Origin: DATJGR01 sp963812255
GTDB lineage: Bacteria; Pseudomonadota; Gammaproteobacteria; Pseudomonadales; Azotimanducaceae
Reading direction: 5' to 3'
Length of the DNA: 64,000 nucleotides
Assembly: GCA_963812255.1 (NCBI GenBank)
Contig: CAWEUM010000003.1
Coordinates: 310,001-374,000 of the forward strand
Both the position numbers and the translations under genes were made by a program. The notes beneath the pieces are model-generated. The model was not told where the DNA came from and ran no database searches. It saw nothing but the letters and a program-made list of their open reading frames with translations. Every line of letters begins with the position of its first letter. Positions within the stretch are counted from its first letter, which is position 1. This document shows positions 50,773-59,500 of the stretch, one piece after another.

Positions 50773-51594
50773 TCAGTCGACCGCTTCGAGGAGTTGCTGA
50801 TAGCGGCGCAGGTGCCGCAGCGCCGCGAGTTCATCGCCGCGCATCTCGCAGATACGCGCAAGGTTGTAGTGCGCATCGGGAATATGCAGTGCCTGACGGT
50901 AGTACTCGGCCGCGGTATCGAGTTCTTCGAGTTCATCGAATAGCGTGCCGAGGTTGTACAAGGCAAGCTGATGGTCCGCGACCAGTTCGATGGCCTTCCG
51001 GTAGCAGCGGCGTGCCGTCTTCAGTTGCCCCTTCATCTGATACAGACGTCCGAGATTCACGTGCGCGTCGGCGTTGCTAGGATCCAGCGAAATCGCCCTC
51101 TGATATGCCTCGGGCGCGCGATCGGGTTGGATCTCTTCGAAATCGAGCCCGAGGTTGTACCAGTCGTCACTATCGAGTTCTGCCGTTGCCGCGAGCGCGT
51201 CTTGCTTGCGCCGACCCAGTGCCGCAACGTTGTCTGCAAGTTCACTGACCGCGAAATCGAGGTGGCCCTGACCCGATTCCGCATTCCAGACCGAGCTGTC
51301 TTCACGGACGACAACGTTGTTGCCGTCGGCGAAGATCCGTACCGCTGAAAGCGACTTCACCGTCGCGAGTTCGGCCTTCAGTTTCAGCAGCACTCGATGG
51401 GCGCGGCGCGAAGACACCTTAGCGTCGAGCAAACCCTTTGCCGTCCGCAACAGCACCACATCCTGAAACGAGAATCGGTACTCGCCGTGACCGCCGCGTT
51501 CCGGGGTCAACAAACCCCGCCGGACGTAATGACGGACCTGGTCCGCGTTGAATCCGATCAGCTCGGAAACGTCACGGGTCGCGTAGCCGGTCAT
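50773..51594 (-). CDS. MerR-type DNA-binding domain fused to TPR repeats, coupled to ku
   Basis: This is a 273-residue protein. Residues about 4-70 form a MerR-type winged helix (Val-Ser-Glu-Leu-Ile-Gly-Phe, then Val-Arg-His-Tyr-Val-Arg-Arg-Gly-Leu-Leu). A linker follows, then four TPR units from about 145 to 270 (Asp-Trp-Tyr-Asn-Leu-Gly-Leu-Asp, Ala-His-Val-Asn-Leu-Gly-Arg-Leu-Tyr, Leu-Tyr-Asn-Leu-Gly-Thr-Leu). There is no metal-binding cysteine cluster, so it is not a classical metal sensor. The ATG overlaps the ku stop (ATGA), so it is made from the same message as Ku, and ligD diverges just beyond. A regulator of end joining is an inference from context. Confidence 0.82.
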   Translation of the reverse strand: MTGYATRDVSELIGFNADQVRHYVRRGLLTPERGGHGEYRFSFQDVVLLRTAKGLLDAKVSSRRAHRVLLKLKAELATVKSLSAVRIFADGNNVVVREDSSVWNAESGQGHLDFAVSELADNVAALGRRKQDALAATAELDSDDWYNLGLDFEEIQPDRAPEAYQRAISLDPSNADAHVNLGRLYQMKGQLKTARRCYRKAIELVADHQLALYNLGTLFDELEELDTAAEYYRQALHIPDAHYNLARICEMRGDELAALRHLRRYQQLLEAVD

Positions 51595-52457
51595 CCGCTC
51601 TTTCGCTTGGTACTCTTCTTCGTGGTCGCGGGCTTCTTGGACGCTCGCTGCGCAGGCTTGCGCTGGCGGCCTGCCGATGAGCCGCCGGCGGCACCTGCCA
51701 CCGACGCCTTCAATGCTTCCATCAAATCGATGATCTTCGCCTCGGGCCGTTCTTCCGGCGGCACGGAGATCTCCTTGCCTTCGACCTTCTGTTCGATCAG
51801 TTCGAGAATACGGGAGCGGATCTCGTCGGTGTATCTCTCCGGCTCGAAATGCTCGTTGGTGCGTTGCTCGATGATCTGAATCGCGAGTTTCAACTCGCCG
51901 GGATCGATCGACGTCGTCTCGAGCGGCACGTCGGCGAACGGTCGCAGTTCTTCGAGATGCTTCAGTTGCTCCATCACCAGGCCCTCGCCCATCGGGCGTA
52001 TCAGGACCAGGTAGCTCTTGCCGCGTGCCGCATATTTCGCAAGCGCCGCGCGTTTGGTGTCGTCCAGCGCCGCGCGCAACAAGTGATAGGAACGCGCTGC
52101 GCCTTTGTCGGGGCCGAGGTAGTAGACCTTCTCGATGAAGATCCGTTCGACGTCCTCCAGCGGAATGAATTCGGCGATATCGATGGCATTGGTGGCTTCG
52201 ACGTTCATCGCCTTCAGTTCGTCAGGCGTGAACATCACATACTGGCCCTTCTGGAACTCGTATCCCTGGACCTTCTCATTCGGCTCGACTACTTTGCCAT
52301 CGGACGCGCGAACGTATTGCTGTTTCAGCCGCGAGCCGTCTTTGGCCAGGTAGTTGAAATGAACGGCCTTTGTCGTATCGACCGTGGAGTACAACTTGAC
52401 GGGGATCGCCACCAGTCCAAATGAAATCGTTCCGGAAGCAATTGCGCGCGCTGCCAT
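51591..52457 (-). CDS. ku: Ku protein (non-homologous end joining)
   Basis: This 288-residue bacterial Ku starts at ATG 52457, giving Ala-Ile-Ala-Ser-Gly-Thr-Ile-Ser-Phe-Gly-Leu-Val-Ala-Ile-Pro-Val as the N terminus. The Ku core follows (Gly-Tyr-Glu-Phe-x-Lys-Gly-Gln-Tyr-Val, and Tyr-Leu-Gly-Pro-Asp-Lys-Gly). The C terminus (from about 260) is Lys/Ala-rich, as in Ku proteins that add DNA contacts. It binds double-strand ends as a ring homodimer and recruits LigD. It is divergent from ligD with only 49 bases between the starts, so both promoters overlap there. Confidence 0.94.
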   Translation of the reverse strand: MAARAIASGTISFGLVAIPVKLYSTVDTTKAVHFNYLAKDGSRLKQQYVRASDGKVVEPNEKVQGYEFQKGQYVMFTPDELKAMNVEATNAIDIAEFIPLEDVERIFIEKVYYLGPDKGAARSYHLLRAALDDTKRAALAKYAARGKSYLVLIRPMGEGLVMEQLKHLEELRPFADVPLETTSIDPGELKLAIQIIEQRTNEHFEPERYTDEIRSRILELIEQKVEGKEISVPPEERPEAKIIDLMEALKASVAGAAGGSSAGRQRKPAQRASKKPATTKKSTKRKSG

Positions 52458-52506
52458 CGTCTCGTTTCCACATCTGGCGACCGCGGGACTATAGCGCAGC
52501 GTTCTG

Positions 52507-55026
52507 ATGCCCTCAAGAAAGGCCCCCACGGCACGCAAACCGAGCAAGGCGCGCACCCCACTCGACACGTACCGGGACAAGCGGAACGCCTCCGCCACGG
52601 CCGAACCATTCGGTGCGACGCCACAATCCACCGCCGCGATCGGCGGCCTGTTCGTCGTTCAGCAACACCGGGCGCGGCATCTGCACTTCGACTTCCGACT
52701 CGAAATCGACGGGGTGCTGCGATCCTGGGCGGTTCCGAAAGGTCCATCGGCGTATCCCGCCGACAAACGGTTTGCCGCGCTCGTCGAAGATCACCCAATC
52801 GAGTACGCCGATTTCGAGGGTGCGATCGCACCGGGCAACTACGGCGCCGGCTACGTCATTGTATGGGACCGCGGAGTCTGGACGCCGCTGAACGATTTTG
52901 TTCAGGGGTGGCAAAAAGGCAAGCTGTTGTTCGACCTGAACGGCCACAAATTGCGCGGTCGATGGACCCTCGTGCGAATGCGCAAGGCAGAAGAATGGTT
53001 GCTGATCAAAGAACGAGACGATCAGGCACGGTCCGCTACCCACCGCTATGCCGATGATTCGGTCCTGTCCGGGCTCACATTGGCCGAAATGGCAACCCCG
53101 CGGGCGCACGAAACGAAGCTGCTGCGTGCTCTGAAGCGTCATCAAGCGCCGAAATTGCACAGGAGTCGAACCCAGCCGGCGCCGATGCTCGCCAGCGCAG
53201 CGGCACACAGTGGCGAAGCGTTCGACCGCAAAGGCTGGATATTCGAATTCAAGTACGACGGCTATCGGTTGTTCGCGGAGAAGTCGACCGACGGCGTGCG
53301 TCTGCTGTCACGCAATGGATTGTCGTTGACAGATCAGTTTCCGGACATCGCGCACGCGGTCGCGATGTTGCCTTACTCGCAGTTGCTGATCGACGGTGAA
53401 CTCGTCGTCAACGACAGCACCGGCCGACCGAGTTTCTCCGCGCTGCAGACGCGCGCGGCGCTATCGAGTCGTTCCCAGATCGTCGCGGCCAGCCGCCACG
53501 AACCCGCGATGTTGTATGCATTCGATCTGATCGAGGCGATGGATCACGACCTGCGCGAGCTCACTTTGATCAATCGCAAAAAGCTGCTCGCAAGCGTATT
53601 GCCGAGCGCCGGGCCGGTGCGCTACTCCCAGCACATCGACGCGAACGGCCGCGCCGCATTCGCCGCAGCAAAGAATCTCGGCATCGAGGGTGTCGTCGGC
53701 AAACGCGCCGCAAGTCGCTACCACAGCGGCCGGTCGTCCGATTGGATCAAGGTGCGCACGCGCCGCACCGGCGACTTCGTGATCGTCGGCTGGACACCGG
53801 AACGATCGAACCGCCACAACATCGGCGCATTGATGCTGGCCGAATATCGCGGCGGCGAGCTCACCCCGGTCGGGCGCGTCGGTTCGGGGCTCAGCGGCGC
53901 CCGACGCGAAGAGGTGGACGCGCTGCTACGATCGCTACCCGAAAGTGATCCGCTCAACGCCGACGCCGGTCATTGGGTGATTCCGCAACTGGTTTGCGAA
54001 GTGGCGTTTCGCGAGTACACCGCGGCGGGTCATTTGCGCCAGCCCGTATTCGTCAGAATGCGCGCCGACAAACGCGCCGACGAGTGCATATCTGCGTTCG
54101 ATGAGCCGGCGCCGGCGCCGAGAATCAACGTCGACGAACGCAGCGTCATCATCAGTCACCGCGACAAGGTGTTTTATCCGGAACTGGGATTGACCAAAGG
54201 GGACCTCGTCGACTACTACGACGCGATCGCCCCGTGGCTGCTTCCCTATCTCGAAGATCGCCCTCTCGTGCTGACACGCTTTCCAGACGGCATCCATGGC
54301 AAATCGTTCTATCAGCGCGACGCACCGGCGTTCGTGCCCGAGTGGATTCGGCGCGAAACCCTGTGGAGCGAAGGCGCCGAGCGCGAGGTCAACTATTTCA
54401 TCGTCGAAGATGCCGCGTCACTGCGGTACCTGATCAATCTTGGGACGATCCCGATCCACACCTGGCACAGCCGGGTCAGCGATCTGGCACACCCCGACTG
54501 GTGCGTACTCGACCTCGATCCAAAGGATGCGCCGTTCGCGTCCGTTATTTCAGTGGCCCGCGCGATTCGCGAGCTTGCACTCGAGGTGGAACTGCCTGCT
54601 TATCTGAAGACGAGTGGTGCATCAGGCCTGCACGTACTGATTCCGCTGGCCAATCAGTTGACACATGAACAGTCGCGCACACTTGCGCATGTGTTGGCAC
54701 GCATCATTGTCGACCGCTGTGGTGAGATCGCAACGATCGTGCGCAGCGTACGGCGTCGCGAACGAAAGGTGTACATCGACTATCTGCAGAACGGCCATGG
54801 CCGCTTGTTGGTCGCGCCGTTTAGCGCTCGCGCCGAACCCAGTGCCGGCGTTTCGATGCCGCTGCGGTGGGAGGAACTGACGAGTCGATTGAGGAATGAC
54901 AGGTTTACGATCAAGAACGCCCGCCGGCGCTTGAGTGCGCGCAAGCACGACCCGTGGATCGACTTCCTCGGCAATCGCGCGGATCTCGGCCGCACGTTGG
55001 CGCATTTGGCGTCGATCGCCGGCTGA
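52507..55026 (+). CDS. ligD: ATP-dependent DNA ligase D (phosphoesterase-ligase-polymerase)
   Basis: This 839-residue three-domain LigD has the pseudomonad order. The 3'-phosphoesterase (about 40-200) has His54, His60 and Asp62 in Gln-Gln-His-Arg-Ala-Arg-His-Leu-His-Phe-Asp, and His96-Pro-Ile-Glu-Tyr100. The ligase (about 220-520) has nucleophile Lys249 in Glu-Phe-Lys-Tyr-Asp-Gly. The primase-polymerase (about 540-835) has the metal ligands Leu-Asp669-Leu-Asp671-Pro-Lys. All three active sites look intact. With Ku it repairs double-strand breaks by end joining. It is divergent from ku and followed after 91 bases by an unrelated oxidoreductase. Confidence 0.95.
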   Translation: MPSRKAPTARKPSKARTPLDTYRDKRNASATAEPFGATPQSTAAIGGLFVVQQHRARHLHFDFRLEIDGVLRSWAVPKGPSAYPADKRFAALVEDHPIEYADFEGAIAPGNYGAGYVIVWDRGVWTPLNDFVQGWQKGKLLFDLNGHKLRGRWTLVRMRKAEEWLLIKERDDQARSATHRYADDSVLSGLTLAEMATPRAHETKLLRALKRHQAPKLHRSRTQPAPMLASAAAHSGEAFDRKGWIFEFKYDGYRLFAEKSTDGVRLLSRNGLSLTDQFPDIAHAVAMLPYSQLLIDGELVVNDSTGRPSFSALQTRAALSSRSQIVAASRHEPAMLYAFDLIEAMDHDLRELTLINRKKLLASVLPSAGPVRYSQHIDANGRAAFAAAKNLGIEGVVGKRAASRYHSGRSSDWIKVRTRRTGDFVIVGWTPERSNRHNIGALMLAEYRGGELTPVGRVGSGLSGARREEVDALLRSLPESDPLNADAGHWVIPQLVCEVAFREYTAAGHLRQPVFVRMRADKRADECISAFDEPAPAPRINVDERSVIISHRDKVFYPELGLTKGDLVDYYDAIAPWLLPYLEDRPLVLTRFPDGIHGKSFYQRDAPAFVPEWIRRETLWSEGAEREVNYFIVEDAASLRYLINLGTIPIHTWHSRVSDLAHPDWCVLDLDPKDAPFASVISVARAIRELALEVELPAYLKTSGASGLHVLIPLANQLTHEQSRTLAHVLARIIVDRCGEIATIVRSVRRRERKVYIDYLQNGHGRLLVAPFSARAEPSAGVSMPLRWEELTSRLRNDRFTIKNARRRLSARKHDPWIDFLGNRADLGRTLAHLASIAG

Positions 55027-55117
55027 AACGCATGAAAGCTCCGGTACCGACAGCGACCGCAGTGCATAGCTGGCTATACTTCGTTGCTCGACATCACCCG
55101 CTAACGAGGCAGTTTTT

Positions 55118-56140
55118 ATGGCAGATCTGAAACTGGGCCTGCAGCTGGGCTATTGGAGTTCGGCGCCACCGACCGGGTTCGTCGCACTCGTTCAGGAAGC
55201 AGAACGCCTCGGCTACGATTCGGTGTGGACAGCCGAAGCGTACGGTTCCGACGCGCTGACGCCGCTCGCTTGGATCGGCGCGAATACCCAACGCATCCGC
55301 CTCGGAACAGGGGTGTGCCAGTTGTCGGCGCGTACGCCCACCGCCACCGCGATGGCGGCCATGACCTTGGATCACCTCAGTGGCGGCCGCATGATTCTGG
55401 GACTCGGCGTGTCCGGGCCGCAGGTTGTGGAGGGCTGGTATGGAGCCCCGTTCAGCCAACCGTTGGCGCGCACTCGCGAATACATCGACATCATCCGCCA
55501 GGTGCTGCGCCGCGAAGCGCCGGTCGCCAATATCGGTTCCCACTATCCGCTGCCGTATACCGGCGCGGGCGCGTGGGGGCTCGGCAAACCGTTGAAATCC
55601 ATTGTGCATCCGCTGCGGCCGGACCTGCCGATCTTTATCGGCGCCGAAGGGCCGAAGAACGTCGCGCTGGCGGCTGAAATCGCAGACGGCTGGCTGCCGC
55701 TGTACTACTCGCCGTTTCGCAACGAGGTGTACCGCGCGTCACTGACGAGGGCCCGTCCCGGATTCGAGATCTCGCAAGGGGTCGTCGTCAACGTGACTGA
55801 CGATATCGAGAAGGGGTTGCTGCCGATCAAGAATATGCTGGCGCTGTACGTGGGCGGCATGGGCGCGAAGCAGCGCAATTTTCACAAGGAACTGGTCTCC
55901 CGCATGGGCTTCGAAGCCGAAGCCAATCGAATCCAGGAGCTGTACCTGGCGGGTCGGAAGCAGGAGGCTGCGCTCGCGGTGCCGACCAAACTGGCCGACG
56001 AAATATCGCTCGTTGGTCCGCTCGGCCGAATCAAGGACCGCCTCGCGGTGTGGCGGGAAACGCCGGTGACGTCGTTGCTGGTGTCGGCGCGCAATGCAAC
56101 AGAGCTCCGCTCGCTGGCCGAAGTTGTGCTCGGCGCTTAG
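55118..56140 (+). CDS. LLM class oxidoreductase (luciferase-like, F420-dependent-type)
   Basis: This 340-residue TIM-barrel enzyme of the luciferase-like family opens with Lys-Leu-Gly-Leu-Gln-Leu-Gly-Tyr-Trp. It has Asp-Ser-Val-Trp-Thr-Ala-Glu-Ala-Tyr-Gly near 35-44 and Asp-His-Leu-Ser-Gly-Gly-Arg-Met-Ile-Leu-Gly-Leu-Gly. It also has Pro-Ile-Phe-Ile-Gly-Ala-Glu-Gly-Pro. The closest subgroup I recall is annotated F420-dependent, mainly from actinobacteria. Whether this host makes F420 is not visible here, so the cofactor could be FMN. It appears to be a single-gene unit. Confidence 0.82.
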   Translation: MADLKLGLQLGYWSSAPPTGFVALVQEAERLGYDSVWTAEAYGSDALTPLAWIGANTQRIRLGTGVCQLSARTPTATAMAAMTLDHLSGGRMILGLGVSGPQVVEGWYGAPFSQPLARTREYIDIIRQVLRREAPVANIGSHYPLPYTGAGAWGLGKPLKSIVHPLRPDLPIFIGAEGPKNVALAAEIADGWLPLYYSPFRNEVYRASLTRARPGFEISQGVVVNVTDDIEKGLLPIKNMLALYVGGMGAKQRNFHKELVSRMGFEAEANRIQELYLAGRKQEAALAVPTKLADEISLVGPLGRIKDRLAVWRETPVTSLLVSARNATELRSLAEVVLGA

Positions 56141-56154
56141 GGTCGGCGCCCTCT

Positions 56155-56715
56155 TCATTCGGCCTTCCCGGCGCTGGGCGCTTTCACAGGCGGCGTTCTG
56201 CGACTGTTCGATGCGCTAGCGCGATTCGCGAGCGCGACACGCAGCAGTTCTGCCTGCGCGCCCGAAATCGGTTCGAAGTCGCCAAGCACGCAATGCGCGC
56301 CGAAAGCGTCTGTCGATGTCATCAGGTCAGACGCTTGGATCATCGCCCCCCGAGACACACTGCGAAAACTGTCCTGATTGCACAGGCTCTGATCGTGCGC
56401 CTCGAACACCAACACGGCGTCTCTGCGGAGTCCGAGGCAATCGAAGCGCAATTGATTCAACCAGATCGCACCGCGCCGACCCTTGAACAGCAGATGTCGG
56501 CGGTCGAGCACTTCGACCGAGTCGTAGCGGTTGGTGAACACGCAACGCTTCGACTCGGAGTACTCGGACTCGGGTAACGGATGATCGAGGATGAAGCCCA
56601 CTCGCGCGTCGAGATCGGAGGATTTCGGTTCCGGCAACTCGCTTGCCTCTGCGTGTTCGAATGTGTTCAGCGATATGAGTATGACTACGCTGATGCACAA
56701 AGCCCCGACGTTCAT
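56155..56715 (-). CDS. Secreted protein resembling DUF6491, unknown function
   Basis: This 186-residue protein starts at ATG 56715, chosen because it yields a signal peptide (about 1-25). A longer frame would overlap the carboxypeptidase gene. The mature part has cysteines in Lys-Arg-Cys-Val-Phe, Asp-Cys-Leu-Gly-Leu, Ser-Leu-Cys-Asn-Gln-Asp and His-Cys-Val-Leu-Gly-Asp-Phe. Their spacing and the Arg-Arg-His-Leu-Leu-Phe segment fit the DUF6491 pattern of small periplasmic proteins, probably with two disulfides. The C terminus is Ala/Pro/Lys-rich. It follows the carboxypeptidase by 7 bases on the same strand. Confidence 0.65.
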   Translation of the reverse strand: MNVGALCISVVILISLNTFEHAEASELPEPKSSDLDARVGFILDHPLPESEYSESKRCVFTNRYDSVEVLDRRHLLFKGRRGAIWLNQLRFDCLGLRRDAVLVFEAHDQSLCNQDSFRSVSRGAMIQASDLMTSTDAFGAHCVLGDFEPISGAQAELLRVALANRASASNSRRTPPVKAPSAGKAE

Positions 56716-56722
56716 GCCAGCA

Positions 56723-58228
56723 TCACGCTTCGAGATAACGCGCCTGTAGGTGCGCCTTGAATGCGCTCGTGTCGAGCTGTGAGCCAGTCGCGTCGACGAG
56801 AAGTTGATCGGCGTCGACCAGGCGGCCGCGCCCATGAACATTCTGGCGCAGCCAGCTCAGCAGCGGGACGAAATCGCCCCGGCCAATGGCATCGACAGTG
56901 TCGGGCCGACGTTCTCGCATGGCTGCAAAGAGCTGTGCCGCGATCACTGCGCCAATCGTGTAGGTCGGAAAATAGCCGAACAAACCCGCGTACCAATGCA
57001 CGTCCTGCATGCAGCCATCGCGATCGTCGCCTAATGTCGAACGCCCAAGATAGTGGCGCATCTGTTCATCCCATGCGGTCGGGATGCCGGCAACGTCGAG
57101 ATCGCCCGCGAGCAACGCCTGCTCCAGCTCGTAGCGCAGAATGACGTGAAGCGGATAGGTGACCTCATCCGCATCGACGCGGATCAATCCGCGGACCACT
57201 TGCGTGCTCGCCAGGTACAGGTTGTCGGGATGCCAGGCGTCAGCATCGGCGCCACCGAGTTGTCTGCGAATGATCGGAGCCGCGAAGCTGAGAAACTCGC
57301 GGCTCCGGCACACCTGCATCTCCATCAACAGCGACTGACTCTCGTGTATTGCCATGCCGGCCGCATTACCCACTGGCAATCCACGCCACGCGCGCGGTAG
57401 ACCTTGTTCGTACAGCGCATGGCCGGTTTCATGTAACACGGCCATCATCGACGACAGAAAATCGCGCTCGTCATAGCGCGTTGTGATGCGCGTATCGTCG
57501 CCATCGCCGCCGCAGAACGGATGATGACTCGTATCGAGCCGTCCGTGCTCGAAGTCGAAGCCCAGCGCGCCCATCAACTCACGAGCCAGCGCTTCCTGAC
57601 ATGCGCGCGGAAACGGCCCGGCTATAGGCCTCGGCTGCCGTCGCAGCGCAACCGCCCGCTCGGCAAAATCAGGCAGAAAATCACGCAGTTCGTCGAAGAT
57701 CGGATCGATCTGCACCTGACCCAAGCCGGGCTGATACTGGTCGATCAGCGCATCATACGGCGATAGTCCGCATGCGTCGCCCAAAGCGCTCGCCACATCG
57801 CGCGTCAACCGAACGAGTTCGGCCAACGGCTTCTCGATGCCGCGCCAGTCGTTGGCGCTACGGGCGACCCGCCAGGCTTGCTCACAGCGCGTGCTTTGAA
57901 GCGTTTGCTCGACGACCAGCGCATCCGGCAACGCGGTAGCGCGCAATCGACTGCGTTCGATCTCGTGCACGTTCGCACGCTGCCATGCATCGAGGTCGCG
58001 TTCCTGCGCCGCAGCGGCGATCAGGTCGCCGGTTTCGCTGGACGTCAATTGCCGGTGCACGATCCCGGCCAGCGCCGCCAGCGCTTCGCCGCGGCGTTCA
58101 CCGCCGCCAACCGGCATCATCACCGCCTCGTCCCAGCCCAACATGCGTTGTGCATGCGCCACGCTGCCGAGTTCCCGCAGACGCTGTTCCAGCGTCGCAT
58201 AGCTCAGATCGTTGTTGCCGTCAGCCAC
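56723..58228 (-). CDS. Carboxypeptidase M32 (Taq carboxypeptidase family)
   Basis: This 501-residue metallopeptidase has the zinc motif His266-Glu-Thr-Gly-His270 and the further family motifs His-Glu-Ser-Gln-Ser (about 298-302), Ile-Arg-Val-Asp-Ala-Asp-Glu-Val-Thr-Tyr-Pro-Leu-His and Gly-Tyr-Phe-Pro-Thr-Tyr. Length and motif order are standard for M32. The GTG start at 58228 overlaps the upstream hydrolase stop by 8 bases; an earlier ATG at 58258 would add 10 residues. It removes C-terminal residues from peptides in the cytoplasm with broad specificity. Confidence 0.92.
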   Translation of the reverse strand: MADGNNDLSYATLEQRLRELGSVAHAQRMLGWDEAVMMPVGGGERRGEALAALAGIVHRQLTSSETGDLIAAAAQERDLDAWQRANVHEIERSRLRATALPDALVVEQTLQSTRCEQAWRVARSANDWRGIEKPLAELVRLTRDVASALGDACGLSPYDALIDQYQPGLGQVQIDPIFDELRDFLPDFAERAVALRRQPRPIAGPFPRACQEALARELMGALGFDFEHGRLDTSHHPFCGGDGDDTRITTRYDERDFLSSMMAVLHETGHALYEQGLPRAWRGLPVGNAAGMAIHESQSLLMEMQVCRSREFLSFAAPIIRRQLGGADADAWHPDNLYLASTQVVRGLIRVDADEVTYPLHVILRYELEQALLAGDLDVAGIPTAWDEQMRHYLGRSTLGDDRDGCMQDVHWYAGLFGYFPTYTIGAVIAAQLFAAMRERRPDTVDAIGRGDFVPLLSWLRQNVHGRGRLVDADQLLVDATGSQLDTSAFKAHLQARYLEA

Positions 58229-59411
58229 GCAACCGGTCCACGGCTTTGATAGCCGCACGGGCCATACGCATCATTCGGGCGTCGCCAAACGCGGAGCCGA
58301 CACCACTGTTGACCGTCAACGCCACGGCCAGACGCCGCGACGGATCACAGAACCCGCCACTGCCGCCGAAGCCATAGTGGCCAAACGCGGCCGGTGCCGA
58401 CGTGCCGATGCTGAACGCGCGGTGGTAGCCCATCCGCCAATGCATCGGTATGAACACCACTTTGTCGCGCTTCCTGCTGCGAACGATCCCCATTTCACGA
58501 ATCGTCGCCTCGGACAGGAGTCGAACCCCATCCAGTTCCCCCCCATTGGCGATCATCGCGTACATGCGTGCCAGCGAACGCGCCGTGAACTGACCGTTAG
58601 CCGCAGGAATCATCGCCTGGACCGTCGCCTCGGCATTCCAGTCGAACGGCTCGTTCAGTGCCACCGCGGCGCGAAACTCGGAAAACTCGATGCCGATTTT
58701 TGCGAAACCGCGTTCCGTCCACTCACGCAGCGAACTGCTCCAGCCGCCGCTATCTTTCAACGGCGTCATCACGCCGTCACGCGTGATCAGCTTCGCGCGC
58801 CGATACAACTCGTTGTGCGGCATGCCGATGAACATACCGTCCAGCCCCAATGGATCCACGAGTTCTTCCTGCAGAACGCGCTGCAGCGGCTTGCCCGCGA
58901 CCGCCTCGATGATGCCGCCGATCAGCCAACCGTAGGTCAGCGCGTGATAGCCGTGCTTTGCGCCGGGTCCATGCACCGGGCGCGCGGCCGCGATCAGGCC
59001 TTTCATGTGGTCCCAGTCGAGAATCTCATCCGCGTGCGTGATCATCTCGTCGATCCGGTACAGGCCGGCCTCGTGACACAGCGCGTGACGGATCGTGATG
59101 CGGTCTTTGCCGTGCGCTGCGAATTCTGGCCAGTACTTCGCAACCGGATCGTCGTACGCCGCGAGGCCCCGATCGACGAGGATGTGCAGCAAAGTCGACG
59201 TCACCCCCTTCGTTGTCGAAAACGACGGCGCGGTGGTGTCTTCGAGCCACAGGTTGTTGTCGCGATCGCGCGTACCACCCCAGACGTCGACGACCTTGCG
59301 TTCGTTGTGATACACGCACACGGCACTGCCGCCTGGTGAATCCTTGGGAATCTGACGGATCAGTACCGCTGCAACGTCGGCGTAATCCGGATGTACGGAG
59401 CCATCTAACAT
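58221..59411 (-). CDS. Serine hydrolase, beta-lactamase class C/EstB family
   Basis: This 396-residue protein starts at ATG 59411, because upstream in-frame ATGs would add a Cys-rich segment unlike the family. The catalytic motif is Ser-Thr-Thr-Lys (within Ser-Phe-Ser-Thr-Thr-Lys-Gly, about 65-71), with Tyr-Gly-Trp in the Tyr-x-Asn position and a late Gly-His-Tyr-Gly-Phe-Gly-Gly-Ser-Gly-Gly. There is no signal peptide, so it is more likely a cytoplasmic esterase than a beta-lactamase. It leads a three-gene minus-strand group with the carboxypeptidase and the DUF6491-like protein, and it diverges from the ATP-grasp gene 89 bases away. Confidence 0.87.
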   Translation of the reverse strand: MLDGSVHPDYADVAAVLIRQIPKDSPGGSAVCVYHNERKVVDVWGGTRDRDNNLWLEDTTAPSFSTTKGVTSTLLHILVDRGLAAYDDPVAKYWPEFAAHGKDRITIRHALCHEAGLYRIDEMITHADEILDWDHMKGLIAAARPVHGPGAKHGYHALTYGWLIGGIIEAVAGKPLQRVLQEELVDPLGLDGMFIGMPHNELYRRAKLITRDGVMTPLKDSGGWSSSLREWTERGFAKIGIEFSEFRAAVALNEPFDWNAEATVQAMIPAANGQFTARSLARMYAMIANGGELDGVRLLSEATIREMGIVRSRKRDKVVFIPMHWRMGYHRAFSIGTSAPAAFGHYGFGGSGGFCDPSRRLAVALTVNSGVGSAFGDARMMRMARAAIKAVDRLRG

Positions 59412-59500
59412 CGGCGGCAACCAACCGTGACAAACCGGGCACATTCTAGCCCGGATCGCGCAGCGGGCGCTTAGAATGGCGCATCGATACAAGGACAATC

